A stretch of DNA of 64,000 bases from contig NZ_APHW01000014.1 in assembly GCF_002741985.1 (NCBI RefSeq), positions 186,001 to 250,000 on the forward strand, written 5' to 3'. Origin of the DNA: Vibrio rotiferianus CAIM 577 = LMG 21460 (GTDB lineage Bacteria; Pseudomonadota; Gammaproteobacteria; Enterobacterales; Vibrionaceae). The position numbers and the translations under genes are program-made. Shown here piece after piece: positions 1 to 9,784 of this stretch. Every line of letters begins with the position of its first letter. Position 1 is the stretch's first letter. The notes under the pieces are model-generated. The model was not told where the DNA came from, made no database searches, and saw nothing but the letters and a program-made list of their open reading frames with translations.

Positions 1-1
1 C

Positions 2-94
2 GCTTCAGAAACGGTTGAGCCTTCTGAAAAAGACGTGAAGAAGAAAGGGTATCGTGAAACTCAACACATTCGCGATTACTACGACACACTTTAG
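2..94 (+). CDS. C-terminal end of a small formate-dehydrogenase-associated protein (FdhX-like), partial
   Basis: An open frame enters from the left edge and ends at TAG 92-94, reading ...KKKGYRETQHIRDYYDTL. It stops 10 bp before the formate dehydrogenase catalytic subunit, so it is very likely co-transcribed with it. Vibrio and Shewanella fdh operons often carry a short twin-arginine-signal protein at this place (called FdhX in some genomes), and the 'HIRDYYDTL' tail fits that family as I remember it. Only about 30 residues are visible, so the name rests mainly on position. Confidence 0.6.
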   Translation, partial: ASETVEPSEKDVKKKGYRETQHIRDYYDTL

Positions 95-104
95 GAGATA
101 ACGG

Positions 105-2960
105 ATGAAACTTGTCAAACGCTCCGACAGTGTGAGCAAAGAAACCAATCAGCTTGGCGTTTCTCGCCGTGTATTCATGAAAAACACCTCGCTTGCTGCT
201 GGTGGTGCGGTTGTAGGTGCAAGCCTTTTTGCACCGGGCATGATGAAGAAAGCGCAAGCTAAATCGGTGGATCCAGAAGCGAAAACAGAGGTCAAACGTA
301 CCATCTGTTCTCACTGTTCTGTAGGTTGTGGTATCTACGCTGAAGTTCAAAACGGCGTATGGACAGGTCAAGAGCCTGCATTCGACCACCCATTCAACGC
401 TGGTGGACACTGTGCAAAAGGCGCAGCACTGCGTGAACACGGTCACGGTGAGCGTCGTCTGAAATACCCAATGAAGCTTGAAAACGGTAAGTGGAAGAAG
501 CTTTCTTGGGATCAAGCGATCGAAGAAATCGGTAACAAGGTGATGGACATCCGCAAAGAGTCGGGTCCAGATTCGGTTTACTGGTTGGGTAGTGCGAAGC
601 ACAACAACGAACAAGCGTACCTATACCGTAAAATGGCGTCACTTTGGGGTACCAACAATGTTGACCACCAAGCACGTATCTGTCACTCAACAACCGTAGC
701 AGGTGTGGCAAACACTTGGGGTTACGGTGCGATGACCAACTCTTTCAATGACATGCACAACTGTAAGTCAATGCTGTTCATTGGTTCAAACCCTGCAGAA
801 GCGCACCCTGTTGCGATGCAGCACATCCTAATCGCGAAAGAGAAGAACAACTGTAAGATCGTTGTTGCGGATCCTCGTCGTACTCGTACCGCTGCAAAAT
901 CGGATCACTACGTATCGCTGCGTCCGGGTTCTGACGTTGCGTTCATTTGGGGCGTGCTATGGCATGTCTTTGCGAACAACTGGGAAGACAAAGAGTTCAT
1001 TCGTCAGCGTGTTTTCGGTATGGATGAAATCCGTGCGGAAGTAGCTAAGTGGACACCAGCAGAAGTTGAGCGCGTAACTGGCGTTCCTGAGTCTGAAGTT
1101 TACCAAACAGCTAAACTGCTTTCTGAAAACCGTCCGGGTTGTATCGTTTGGTGTATGGGTGGTACTCAGCATACTACTGGTAACAACAACACTCGTGCTT
1201 ACTGTGTACTTGAGCTTGCGCTAGGTAACATCGGTAAATCGGGCGGCGGTGCAAACATCTTCCGTGGTCACGATAACGTACAGGGTGCAACTGACCTTGG
1301 CGTACTATCTGATACGCTTCCAGGCTACTACGGTCTGTCTGAGGGTTCATGGCGTCACTGGTCGAAAGTGTGGGACATCGATTTTGATTGGGTAAAAGGT
1401 CGCTTTGATGACAACGCTTACGGCGGTCAAAAACCAATGAACAGTGCAGGCATTCCTGTGTCTCGTTGGGTGGATGGTGTACTTGAAAACAAAGACAACA
1501 TTCGTCAACGTGAAAACATCCGTGCAATGTTCTACTGGGGTCACGCAGTAAACTCTCAGACTCGTGGTCCTGAGATGAAGAAAGCGATGCAGAAGCTGGA
1601 TATGATGGTTATTGTTGACCCATACCCAACAGTCGCAGCGGTAATGAACGACCGTACTGACGGCGTTTATCTGCTTCCAGCAACGACTCAGTTCGAAACA
1701 CACGGCAGTGTAACTGCTTCTAACCGCTCTATTCAGTGGCGTGATCAGGTTATCGAACCATTGTTCGAATCTAAACCTGACCACGAAATCATGTACCTGC
1801 TAACTAAGAAGCTAGGTTATGAAGATCTGCTGTTCAAGAACATCCGTGTTGAGAACAACCAGCCAGTGATTGAAGACATCACTCGCGAATTTAACAAAGG
1901 CATGTGGACGATCGGTTACACAGGTCAAAGCCCAGAGCGTCTAAAAGCGCACCAACAAAACTGGCACACATTCCACAAGACATCTCTGGAAGCAGAGGGT
2001 GGTCCTGTGAATGGTGAGACTTACGGCCTACCTTGGCCATGTTGGGGCACGCCAGAGATGAAACACCCAGGCACACACATTCTGTACGATACGTCGAAGA
2101 CGGTTGCAGAAGGTGGCGGTAACTTCCGTACGCGTTTCGGTGTGGAATTCGAAGGTCAAAGCCTACTTGCTGAAGACAGCTACTCAAAAGGCTGTGAAAT
2201 CAAAGACGGTTACCCAGAGTTCTCAGACAAGCTAATCAAACAGCTTGGTTGGTGGGACGACCTAACGGCTGAAGAAAAAGCAGCAGCAGAAGGTAAAAAC
2301 TGGAAAACTGACCTGTCTGGCGGTATCCAACGCGTAGCAATCAAGCACGGTTGTATCCCATTTGGTAACGCGAAAGCGCGTGCGATTGTTTGGACATTCC
2401 CAGACCGCGTACCGCTACACCGTGAGCCGTTATACACACCACGTCGTGACCTTGTAACGGATTACCCAACTTGGGACGACAAAGAAGCAATCTTCCGTGT
2501 ACCAACGCTTTACAAGTCTATCCAGAAAGAAGACAAGTCTGGCGAATACCCAATCATCCTGACTTCTGGTCGCTTGGTTGAGTACGAAGGTGGTGGTGAA
2601 GAAACACGTTCAAACCCATGGCTTGCTGAACTTCAACAAGAAATGTTCGTTGAAGTGAACCCTAAAGACGCAAACGATCTTGGCTTCAAAGATGGCGATG
2701 ACGTTTGGGTTGAAGGTGCAGAGAAAGGTCGCATTAAGGTGAAAGCGATGGTAACTCGTCGTGTTAAACCGGGTCTGGCGTTCATTCCATTCCACTTTGG
2801 CGGTAAGTTCGAAGGTGAAGATCTACGCCATAAGTACCCAGAAGGTACTGACCCATACGTGATTGGTGAGGCAGCGAACACTGCGACCACTTACGGTTAC
2901 GACCCTGTTACTTTGATGCAGGAAACTAAAGTAACCCTATGTAACATTCGTAAAGCGTAA
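105..2960 (+). CDS. fdhA: Formate dehydrogenase, molybdopterin catalytic subunit (periplasmic, Cys-type)
   Basis: This 951-residue protein oxidises formate to CO2 at a molybdenum (or tungsten) bis-MGD centre and passes electrons to the FeS subunit encoded next. A twin-arginine signal (SRRVFMK, residues 20-26, then a hydrophobic stretch) shows export as a folded protein. The N-terminal [4Fe-4S] ligands are C68, C71, C75 and C103. The active-site position reads ARICHST with Cys193 where E. coli FdnG/FdhF carry selenocysteine, so this is a Cys-type enzyme. The C-terminal molydopterin dinucleotide-binding domain is present ('ILTSGRLVEYEGGGEETRSNP'). An SD-like AGGAGA lies just upstream, and the stop is 11 bp before fdhB. 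Confident in family; the metal and physiological partner are not visible. Confidence 0.95.
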   Translation: MKLVKRSDSVSKETNQLGVSRRVFMKNTSLAAGGAVVGASLFAPGMMKKAQAKSVDPEAKTEVKRTICSHCSVGCGIYAEVQNGVWTGQEPAFDHPFNAGGHCAKGAALREHGHGERRLKYPMKLENGKWKKLSWDQAIEEIGNKVMDIRKESGPDSVYWLGSAKHNNEQAYLYRKMASLWGTNNVDHQARICHSTTVAGVANTWGYGAMTNSFNDMHNCKSMLFIGSNPAEAHPVAMQHILIAKEKNNCKIVVADPRRTRTAAKSDHYVSLRPGSDVAFIWGVLWHVFANNWEDKEFIRQRVFGMDEIRAEVAKWTPAEVERVTGVPESEVYQTAKLLSENRPGCIVWCMGGTQHTTGNNNTRAYCVLELALGNIGKSGGGANIFRGHDNVQGATDLGVLSDTLPGYYGLSEGSWRHWSKVWDIDFDWVKGRFDDNAYGGQKPMNSAGIPVSRWVDGVLENKDNIRQRENIRAMFYWGHAVNSQTRGPEMKKAMQKLDMMVIVDPYPTVAAVMNDRTDGVYLLPATTQFETHGSVTASNRSIQWRDQVIEPLFESKPDHEIMYLLTKKLGYEDLLFKNIRVENNQPVIEDITREFNKGMWTIGYTGQSPERLKAHQQNWHTFHKTSLEAEGGPVNGETYGLPWPCWGTPEMKHPGTHILYDTSKTVAEGGGNFRTRFGVEFEGQSLLAEDSYSKGCEIKDGYPEFSDKLIKQLGWWDDLTAEEKAAAEGKNWKTDLSGGIQRVAIKHGCIPFGNAKARAIVWTFPDRVPLHREPLYTPRRDLVTDYPTWDDKEAIFRVPTLYKSIQKEDKSGEYPIILTSGRLVEYEGGGEETRSNPWLAELQQEMFVEVNPKDANDLGFKDGDDVWVEGAEKGRIKVKAMVTRRVKPGLAFIPFHFGGKFEGEDLRHKYPEGTDPYVIGEAANTATTYGYDPVTLMQETKVTLCNIRKA

Positions 2961-2971
2961 GGAGTCTGACA

Positions 2972-3580
2972 ATGGCACGAATGAAATTCCTATGTGACAC
3001 CAAACGCTGTATCGAGTGTAACGGCTGTGTTACTGCATGTAAGAACGAAAACGATGATGCGCTTGAGTGGGGCATTCAACGTCGTCGCGTGGTAACACTG
3101 AACGACGGTGAACCAGGTGAAAACTCAATCTCTGTTGCTTGTATGCACTGTACAGATGCGCCTTGTATGGCAGTTTGTCCAGCTGACTGTTTCGAGCATA
3201 CGGAAGACGGCATCGTTCTTCACAACAAAGATCTTTGTATCGGTTGTGGTTACTGTCTGTTTGCTTGTCCATTCGGTGCGCCTCAGTTCCCGAAACAAGC
3301 ATCTTTCGGTGAGCGTGGCAAAATGGACAAATGTACTTTCTGTGCAGGCGGTCCAAACACAGAACCTGGTTCTTTAGAAGAGCGTGAGAAGTACGGTGCG
3401 AACCGTATTGCTGAAGGTAAGCTACCTATGTGTGCGTCACTATGTTCAACAAAAGCACTGCTAGCGGGTGATGCAGAGAAAGTTTCTGACATCTTCCGTC
3501 AACGTGTGGTTGAGCGCGGTGCGAAAAACGCAGGTTGGACAGACGGTAACGACCTTTCTTACGACGCAACCAAAAGCTAA
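2972..3580 (+). CDS. fdhB: Formate dehydrogenase iron-sulfur subunit
   Basis: A 202-residue ferredoxin-type electron-transfer subunit that links the catalytic subunit to the membrane cytochrome b. Four Cys clusters are visible: CDTKRCIECNGCVTAC, CMHCTDAPCMAVCPADC, CIGCGYCLFACPFGAPQ, and the pair CTFC/...CASLC. They match the four [4Fe-4S] clusters of the HycB/FdnH family. There is no signal peptide of its own, as expected if it is co-exported with the TAT-bearing catalytic subunit. The start ATG follows AAGGAGT with good spacing. The second gene of the operon. Confidence 0.95.
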   Translation: MARMKFLCDTKRCIECNGCVTACKNENDDALEWGIQRRRVVTLNDGEPGENSISVACMHCTDAPCMAVCPADCFEHTEDGIVLHNKDLCIGCGYCLFACPFGAPQFPKQASFGERGKMDKCTFCAGGPNTEPGSLEEREKYGANRIAEGKLPMCASLCSTKALLAGDAEKVSDIFRQRVVERGAKNAGWTDGNDLSYDATKS

Positions 3581-3593
3581 GTAGGAGAGACAC

Positions 3594-4646
3594 ATGTTAA
3601 ATACTCTTAAACGTGCGTCTCTTGTAATGCTGTCGATGATGACAGCATTACTGCTGACCTTTTCGATGCCAGCATCTGCGCAAGAAGACACATCTCCAGT
3701 GGTACAACAGGAGATGACACAACTTGCAGGTGCAGACTTCTGGCGTCAGGTCAAAGAGGGGCAAGAAGGCTATACCACGTCGAAATCAGCGGAACACGGT
3801 GTGCTGATCAGTACTCCGGGTGAGACTTGGTACATTCTTAAAGAGAAATGGATGTCTCCTGCGGGCGCTGTCGCGATTTTCGGCAGTATCGCAATGGTAA
3901 TCATGGCTTACGTATTCGTTGGTCCTCTGATGCTAAGCAAGCCACGTACTGGCAAGAAGATGAAACGCTGGTCTCGACTAGACCGCGCACTACACTGGAG
4001 CATGGCGTTTACCTTCTTAACGCTGGCATTCAGTGGTTTGATGCTGGTTTACGGTAAGCACTTCTTGAAGCCGTACGTACCCACTGAGTTTTGGGGCTTC
4101 ATCGTTATGTTGGCGAAGCAGTACCATAACTACATGGGTCCGCTGTTCTTCATCTTGCTGATGTTTGTTCTACTGAAGTGGTGGCGCAAATCTATCCCTA
4201 ACATGACAGACATCCGTTGGTTCATGAAAATGGGCGGCATGGTTGGTAAACATAAAGGTACGCACCCATCGGCTGGTTTCTCCAACGGTGGTGAAAAGGC
4301 GATCTACTGGTTGTTGATCTTCTTCGGTGCTATCGCTGCAGTGAGTGGCTTAATTCTGGATTTCCCAATTTTCGGTCAAACTCGTCGCGATATGGAATTG
4401 TCTAACCTTGTTCACGCGATTTCGGCACTAATTCTAATCTGTGGCTTTATCTTCCACATCTACATCGGTCTATTCGGTATGGAAGGTGCATTAGAAGGCA
4501 TGGTTACCGGTGAAGTTGATGAGACATGGGCGAAAGAGCACCACGATCTTTGGTATGAAGAAGTGAAATCCAAAGAGGCGATGGGCGAAACAGACACAGC
4601 ACAAACGGAAGTAAAAGGAGCGAAGACGAATGAACAAACCTCATAA
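3594..4646 (+). CDS. fdhC: Formate dehydrogenase cytochrome b556 subunit (gamma)
   Basis: A 350-residue integral membrane diheme cytochrome b of the FdnI family that anchors the enzyme and passes electrons to quinone. It has an N-terminal signal peptide (ending about 'SMPASAQE') and a periplasmic segment before four core membrane helices. Histidines suited to heme ligation lie in 'RALHWSMAFTFLTLAFSG', 'YHNYMGPLFF' and 'HAISALILICGFIFHIYIGLFG'. At about 350 residues it is longer than E. coli FdnI (about 217) because of the N-terminal extension, which is usual in vibrios and epsilonproteobacteria. Its end overlaps the next ORF by 17 bp, indicating translational coupling. Confidence 0.93.
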   Translation: MLNTLKRASLVMLSMMTALLLTFSMPASAQEDTSPVVQQEMTQLAGADFWRQVKEGQEGYTTSKSAEHGVLISTPGETWYILKEKWMSPAGAVAIFGSIAMVIMAYVFVGPLMLSKPRTGKKMKRWSRLDRALHWSMAFTFLTLAFSGLMLVYGKHFLKPYVPTEFWGFIVMLAKQYHNYMGPLFFILLMFVLLKWWRKSIPNMTDIRWFMKMGGMVGKHKGTHPSAGFSNGGEKAIYWLLIFFGAIAAVSGLILDFPIFGQTRRDMELSNLVHAISALILICGFIFHIYIGLFGMEGALEGMVTGEVDETWAKEHHDLWYEEVKSKEAMGETDTAQTEVKGAKTNEQTS

Positions 4647-5046
4647 CGGGATTTGGGTTGCGTACATCCTGAGTTGTTTGACCCCGTTTACGTTCTTGAT
4701 CTCAGGCGTTGTCGCAATCATTTACGCTGGGTACCGTTTGGATAAAGGCGAAGACAGCGACGTAGTGAACTCACATTATTACGGCTTGATTCGTACTTTC
4801 TTCCTATACCTAACGTTCTTTGTTGTACTTATCGTTACGGTAGCAACATCAAACGGTGTGTTGATTGGTGTGAGTGATTATTGGATGCACAGTACGTTGT
4901 TAGACTCTGTTGCGTACTTTATCCCTTGGATTGGTATGCTGTTTGCTGCGTTGGCGATTCTTGTGTGGTTCCTACGTATGTACCAAGGTATGAACCAATT
5001 GCGCAACAATATGCCGCACAGACCGTCTACAGGTCCAAACCTTTAA
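4630..5046 (+). CDS. Small polytopic membrane protein coupled to formate dehydrogenase
   Basis: A 138-residue protein with about three hydrophobic segments (residues 9-33, 51-72, 89-113) and a polar tail (MPHRPSTGPNL). Its start lies inside the last codons of fdhC, so the two are translationally coupled. A strong terminator follows. The size and hydropathy resemble the DUF4870/Tic20-like group, but I do not recognise a specific family with confidence. Its position suggests a role in assembly or membrane anchoring of the formate dehydrogenase; this is inference from context only. Confidence 0.75.
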   Translation: MNKPHNGIWVAYILSCLTPFTFLISGVVAIIYAGYRLDKGEDSDVVNSHYYGLIRTFFLYLTFFVVLIVTVATSNGVLIGVSDYWMHSTLLDSVAYFIPWIGMLFAALAILVWFLRMYQGMNQLRNNMPHRPSTGPNL

Positions 5047-5064
5047 CACGTTGTTTCTGTTTAA

Positions 5065-5092
5065 AAAGCCTCGCAATTGCGGGGTTTTTTAT
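5065..5092 (+). terminator. Rho-independent terminator of the fdh operon
   Basis: A GC-rich stem (GCCTCGCAATTGCGGGG, one G-T pair) is followed by TTTTTT, 20 bp after the last fdh gene. Confidence 0.85.
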
Positions 5093-5389
5093 GCCTTGAA
5101 CATAAGATTCGTCTTACAAATATGACACCTAGTCTCAAACAAGCGAATTACTGAGGATTATTTGCTCATTTTTATGTTCATGGAGGAACCTCAAAGATTT
5201 ACTACAACTTTAGAATACAGGTTTTAAGTGACGGGATATCACTCACAACACTACTATTGTGCATTTACTCAGATTTATTTGTGTCGCTAGAGTGTGTAGC
5301 GCTAAGAAAATCAGTGGTCTACAAGCGTGTCAAGGCCAGCGCAAAGTTGTTATCTACAGGCATTAGTAAAGGACTAACACGTTACAGCT
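5093..5389. other. Intergenic region upstream of the Rhs gene
   Basis: About 300 bp without a convincing gene. A short open frame (5257-5466) overlaps the rhs start and has no family resemblance, so I do not call it. No clear sigma-70 promoter or strong SD stands out directly before the rhs ATG at 5390. Confidence 0.5.
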
Positions 5390-8300
5390 ATGGTTCCACA
5401 ATTCATTCTTCCCCTAATCAGTACATCTGGTGCGCTATATCATTTATCGAGCGAAAACCCACCTAATGGTGAGTTAGTCGAATTCAACTCACTGATTGCT
5501 GCGGAAGATTTCTTAAAAGGGTTTCAGAATGCAGAAACCTCTGATATTGAAAGACTCTTCTATCAAATTGGGGAATTTCCACCACAGCTCGTTGAAACAG
5601 AGTCGCCATTTGATAGCTACTTACCTCGTCTTTCAGAAGCGTTGCTCAACGGCAAATTAAAAGCATCTTTCATCCCTCCTTCAAAAGAACATGTGATGAC
5701 AACAGGGGTGACAAATCCCCCAAATTCGTCTACCAAAGTCAGTAGCAAACAACCCCTAAAAGCCGAGCAAAAGCAGCAGGCTAGGGTCGATGCAATGTCA
5801 GCCAAACCACAAAAAGAGAGCTGTGAAAAAGACCAAAAAGCAGGAGACCCAGTATCCTTAGTTAGTGGCGAGGAGATACTGACGCTAACGGATGTAGAAC
5901 TGCAAAACGGTTTTGTATGGTCGAGAACATATCGCTCAAGCATCTCGGATACCGATCAAGGGTTGGGTTATGGGTGGAGGCACAGCTTTTCATTCGATCT
6001 TAAAGATAACCATGACGAAAAAGGATCCGTAATAAATTGGGAGTTCAAAAATGAACTTGCTGATGTCATCAGCTTTACGCCAGTGTCAGTCGGTGCAACC
6101 AGTTATCAAATTTACGTAGGTGCAAGTTGTCATTTTTTAAACTCAGTGACAAGAGTTATTACTTTAGCAAACGGTAATCAATACCGATTTGAGCTGAAGC
6201 GCGAAAAGTGGTTATTAAGAGAAATTCGATCTGACATCTTTTCAAACTATCAGCTTGAGTATTCACAAAACCATCGCTTGATTCGAATTGCTACGAATAA
6301 ACAACCGACGATAGAGTGTCAATATAATGATGAAGGTCGCTTGGTCGAATTATTCCTACCTAATACAGGAAAAGCGTTAGCGACTTATGAGTACAACTCT
6401 GACTTTGATCTTGTTAAAGCGTCAAATCAATGGAAGTTGACTGAGCATTATTATTACAATCATTCACACCTCATCACCAAACGTGTTAGACCAACAGGCT
6501 TTGCCCATCATTTTGTTTGGGAGGGGGATGATACTGAAGCTGTCTGTATTAGAAACTATGGTGACCTAGGCGTATATGACTACCAATTTTCTTTTCATCC
6601 TCCACATTCATCATACTCAAATTCTTTTAATGACATGTGGAGATTTGTCCATGATGAACAGGGAAAGTTATTAGAGAAAATCAGTCCTAGTGGAAGGAAA
6701 TGGACATTTGATTATGACGACTTAGGAAGGAAAGTCACCGAAACCTATCCAGACAACACCAAAACAAGTTACCAGTATAACCTTCAAGGTCAATTAGTAT
6801 CGAAGTCGCATTCCTCTGGTGCGATAAATGCCTACGAGTATGACTCGCTGGGGCAACTCACTAAGGTCATTGCGCCAGATGGCGAATCAGAGCAGGTGTT
6901 TTATAACTCCCTTGGACAGCGAGTATGGGACAGCGACTCTCAAGGGTGCATGACTAAGTATGAATACGACAAACACGGTCATATCATTCGCAGCACTTGC
7001 TCTGATGGAGAGGTTAAACAATGGTGGTGGGACAAGCAGCAACGAGTCGTAGCCCACGAGCTTAATGGGACTTTGATTCGGTATAGCCATAATGAAAATG
7101 GTTGGATCAATGGTATCGCTTATCCCGATGGCTGTATTGCTTCGTTAACTTATGATGATACTGGTAAACGCACAAGCGTGCAGTTTTATAACGAGAGTGA
7201 CAAAACAGGCTTTAGTGAAGAGTATTCCTACGATGAGTACAGCCGGGTAGTAAGAGTATCAACGCCCGAAGGCGTCACAAAAATTGTTTGGGGACAGCTA
7301 AACCAGCAAGAAGGTGTCGTGCTTGCTGATGGGAGTAGCTTTTTCTATGAATATGATGAGGAAAGAAACCTCACCAAACTTATACGTAGTGATGGATTGG
7401 AATTTTGCTTTTCTTACGATCAAGAAGGGGAATTGATCTCAACCCAAGGCTTTGATGGGATAGAAACCAAGTTTCGCTATGATTCGATGGGAAGGATTGC
7501 CGAAAAACAAGTTCATGAACGGACAGTGCTATACAGGTATGATGATGCAGGTTATTTGTATAATGTTCGGGCTGGAAATGGTCGCTATATCAACGAAAGT
7601 CACTTCAGTCACACCCTAGGTGGGAAAATTACTTTTGCCTCCAATAAGCATCAAACTCTTCAATATCATTACTGCCCATCAGGAAACCAAATAAAGCGGG
7701 TTCAAGGGTCGTTCGAATTCACCCAAGAATATAGTCGCCTCGGCAAGTTGCTACAGGTATCGTTGCCGGATAAAACGAATGTCGTATACGAATATGATCG
7801 ATATGGACAAGTGTCTGCTGTCATTATTGGAGATGATGCGAGACATAAGGTGGAATTCAACTACGACAAAACTGGCAGAATCTGCGCTATTAAAAGCAAT
7901 GACTTTATAGAGAATAAGGTCTTCGATGGTATTGGGCGTTTGAAAGAACAATGTTGGCCCGATAGGAAAAAGAGTTACTTATTCAACGCAAGTAATTACA
8001 TATCTACTATTGTCGACAGCGTGTTTGGAAAGACACATTTTCATTACGATAAACTTGGGCAACTCATACGTGTAAATTCCCCAAAAAATATTCAGTCTTT
8101 TTGTTTTGATAGCTTTGGAAACCCCAAAATTCCTGATTGCGAAGTACACTCAGACCGAGTCGATATGTATGGCAACATGAGATACAAATACGACTCTCAG
8201 GGGAATCAAGTTTCAGCAGAAGGGAACGGTTACACCCAAACTCGAATCTATGACGCCTTGAATCAATTGATAGAAGTGCACTTATTCAAAGGTATATGTC

Positions 8301-9784
8301 AATTTGAATATGATGCTCTTGGTCGACGGACAAGGAAAATCTCCGAAAATGGAATTCGTGAGTTCTTCTGGGAAGGAGAACGCTTGATTGGTGAGTATTT
8401 TTCAGGTTCATTCCGTTGGTACTTCTATCAACCTGAAACTTATATCCCCCTCGCGTTGTATGAAGATGGCCATGTGTATTTTTATCAATGTGACCAAGTC
8501 GGAAAGCCAGAAGTACTCAAAGATATTGACGGAAGGACAGTATGGCAAGCGACTTACGACACGTTTGGGTATGCGCACATAGATATTGAAGAAGTCGTTA
8601 ACCCGCTAAGGTTTCAAGGGCAATACTTCGATTGCGAAACCCAGTTACATTACAATTTAGCACGTTACTATGACCCGACCCTCGGCCGCTTTATTCAACA
8701 AGATCCAATAAGCATTGCGGGCGGCGTTAACCATTATCAATATGCAATTAACCCCATTCAATGGATTGACCCTACAGGGCTACTTTGCGATGAAGGTTTA
8801 AAACGTTTATCTGAAATGTTGGTTGAAATCCATTCTCAAGGCAAAGTACCCAAAGAGTTGTGCGACCGTGTATTGCAAGCAGCTAAAGAAACATCTGTTG
8901 GGGAAGATGGTGTTCGTTCACAAGTTAAGATTCGTAAACCCAATGGCAAAAACCACATCAGATATGAATACGATATCGATCATATTGATTGCCAGAAAAA
9001 CGAAATCACCTTTTATCGTCACATCAATCAATCAGGTGGCAGCAAACAAGAAGTTCAGTACGTAGTCGGTATAGAGGAGTTTGTAAATGCACATGTACTG
9101 GACTCTGAGAGGGCTGATGGTGAGCATGGCTGCACAATCTTCACCGAAGATCTTGTACTTAATAAAGCAGAATACAAAGAAAACTCGGAACTAAACACCA
9201 ACGAATATGAACTGACAGATCGCAACAAAGAAAAAATCGATAAGTGTTTGAAGATGCGCAAAGAGGCGATGAATGCAAGAGAAACAGAAGGTCATAATGC
9301 TCAAATAGCCAAGATCAATGAGCAGTCTGCAAAAATTGGTGAGTTGGCGGCCGATGACTTTGTTAAAAGTAAGTATCCAACCGCCAAACTATTGCACCCT
9401 GAAGATATCGAAACTTCAGGCTCTAAGCCCGGTGACTTCGATATGGTTTATGAGGTCGAAGACCCTCCACCAGGTGAAATCATTGTCGTAGAGGCTAAAG
9501 GTGGCAGCAGCCCGTTGGGGAGTAGGAAGGTTGGGAATATGGCATATCAGCAAGGTTCTACGGAATACGCAATAGCAATTACTAACCTAATGTCAGAAAA
9601 AAATGGAAGTTCAACGGAAAGAATGGCCGCTAGAAAAATCCAAGATGCTTCCTCGTTTGGTGTTCCTATCCGCTATATTCACACAAAGTCGAGCATTCCA
9701 GAAAGTGATGTTTCAGCAGAGATAAAAGTAGAAGTAAGAGAATTTGATATTGACTCAGAAGGATTAGATAGAAATGCAAGCTAA
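5390..9784 (+). CDS. Rhs/YD-repeat polymorphic toxin with predicted PD-(D/E)XK nuclease tip
   Basis: A 1464-residue Rhs-family effector. Residues about 1-145 form a variable N-terminal region with no PAAR motif that I can see. 'GDPVSLVSGEEILTLTD' marks the start of the Rhs shell, followed by many YD repeats ('YEYDSLGQL', 'FDYDDLGRK', 'YRYDDAGY'). The core ends with the typical autoproteolysis signature, QQDPISIAGG...NPIQWIDPTGLLC, with aspartates D1105 and D1127. The ~330-residue tip after it is unrelated to the core and contains GDFDMVYEV (D1349/D1351) followed by IIVVEAKGG (E1368-x-K1370), the D...ExK pattern of PD-(D/E)XK nucleases. The predicted job is DNA cleavage in competitor cells after delivery, probably by a type VI system encoded elsewhere. 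The stop overlaps the immunity gene by 11 bp. It resembles the RhsP locus of V. parahaemolyticus, from memory. Confidence 0.9.
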   Translation: MVPQFILPLISTSGALYHLSSENPPNGELVEFNSLIAAEDFLKGFQNAETSDIERLFYQIGEFPPQLVETESPFDSYLPRLSEALLNGKLKASFIPPSKEHVMTTGVTNPPNSSTKVSSKQPLKAEQKQQARVDAMSAKPQKESCEKDQKAGDPVSLVSGEEILTLTDVELQNGFVWSRTYRSSISDTDQGLGYGWRHSFSFDLKDNHDEKGSVINWEFKNELADVISFTPVSVGATSYQIYVGASCHFLNSVTRVITLANGNQYRFELKREKWLLREIRSDIFSNYQLEYSQNHRLIRIATNKQPTIECQYNDEGRLVELFLPNTGKALATYEYNSDFDLVKASNQWKLTEHYYYNHSHLITKRVRPTGFAHHFVWEGDDTEAVCIRNYGDLGVYDYQFSFHPPHSSYSNSFNDMWRFVHDEQGKLLEKISPSGRKWTFDYDDLGRKVTETYPDNTKTSYQYNLQGQLVSKSHSSGAINAYEYDSLGQLTKVIAPDGESEQVFYNSLGQRVWDSDSQGCMTKYEYDKHGHIIRSTCSDGEVKQWWWDKQQRVVAHELNGTLIRYSHNENGWINGIAYPDGCIASLTYDDTGKRTSVQFYNESDKTGFSEEYSYDEYSRVVRVSTPEGVTKIVWGQLNQQEGVVLADGSSFFYEYDEERNLTKLIRSDGLEFCFSYDQEGELISTQGFDGIETKFRYDSMGRIAEKQVHERTVLYRYDDAGYLYNVRAGNGRYINESHFSHTLGGKITFASNKHQTLQYHYCPSGNQIKRVQGSFEFTQEYSRLGKLLQVSLPDKTNVVYEYDRYGQVSAVIIGDDARHKVEFNYDKTGRICAIKSNDFIENKVFDGIGRLKEQCWPDRKKSYLFNASNYISTIVDSVFGKTHFHYDKLGQLIRVNSPKNIQSFCFDSFGNPKIPDCEVHSDRVDMYGNMRYKYDSQGNQVSAEGNGYTQTRIYDALNQLIEVHLFKGICQFEYDALGRRTRKISENGIREFFWEGERLIGEYFSGSFRWYFYQPETYIPLALYEDGHVYFYQCDQVGKPEVLKDIDGRTVWQATYDTFGYAHIDIEEVVNPLRFQGQYFDCETQLHYNLARYYDPTLGRFIQQDPISIAGGVNHYQYAINPIQWIDPTGLLCDEGLKRLSEMLVEIHSQGKVPKELCDRVLQAAKETSVGEDGVRSQVKIRKPNGKNHIRYEYDIDHIDCQKNEITFYRHINQSGGSKQEVQYVVGIEEFVNAHVLDSERADGEHGCTIFTEDLVLNKAEYKENSELNTNEYELTDRNKEKIDKCLKMRKEAMNARETEGHNAQIAKINEQSAKIGELAADDFVKSKYPTAKLLHPEDIETSGSKPGDFDMVYEVEDPPPGEIIVVEAKGGSSPLGSRKVGNMAYQQGSTEYAIAITNLMSEKNGSSTERMAARKIQDASSFGVPIRYIHTKSSIPESDVSAEIKVEVREFDIDSEGLDRNAS

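Noticed and set aside
5257..5466. Short ORF overlapping the rhs start
   Set aside because: No RBS, no similarity, and it conflicts with the rhs reading frame.
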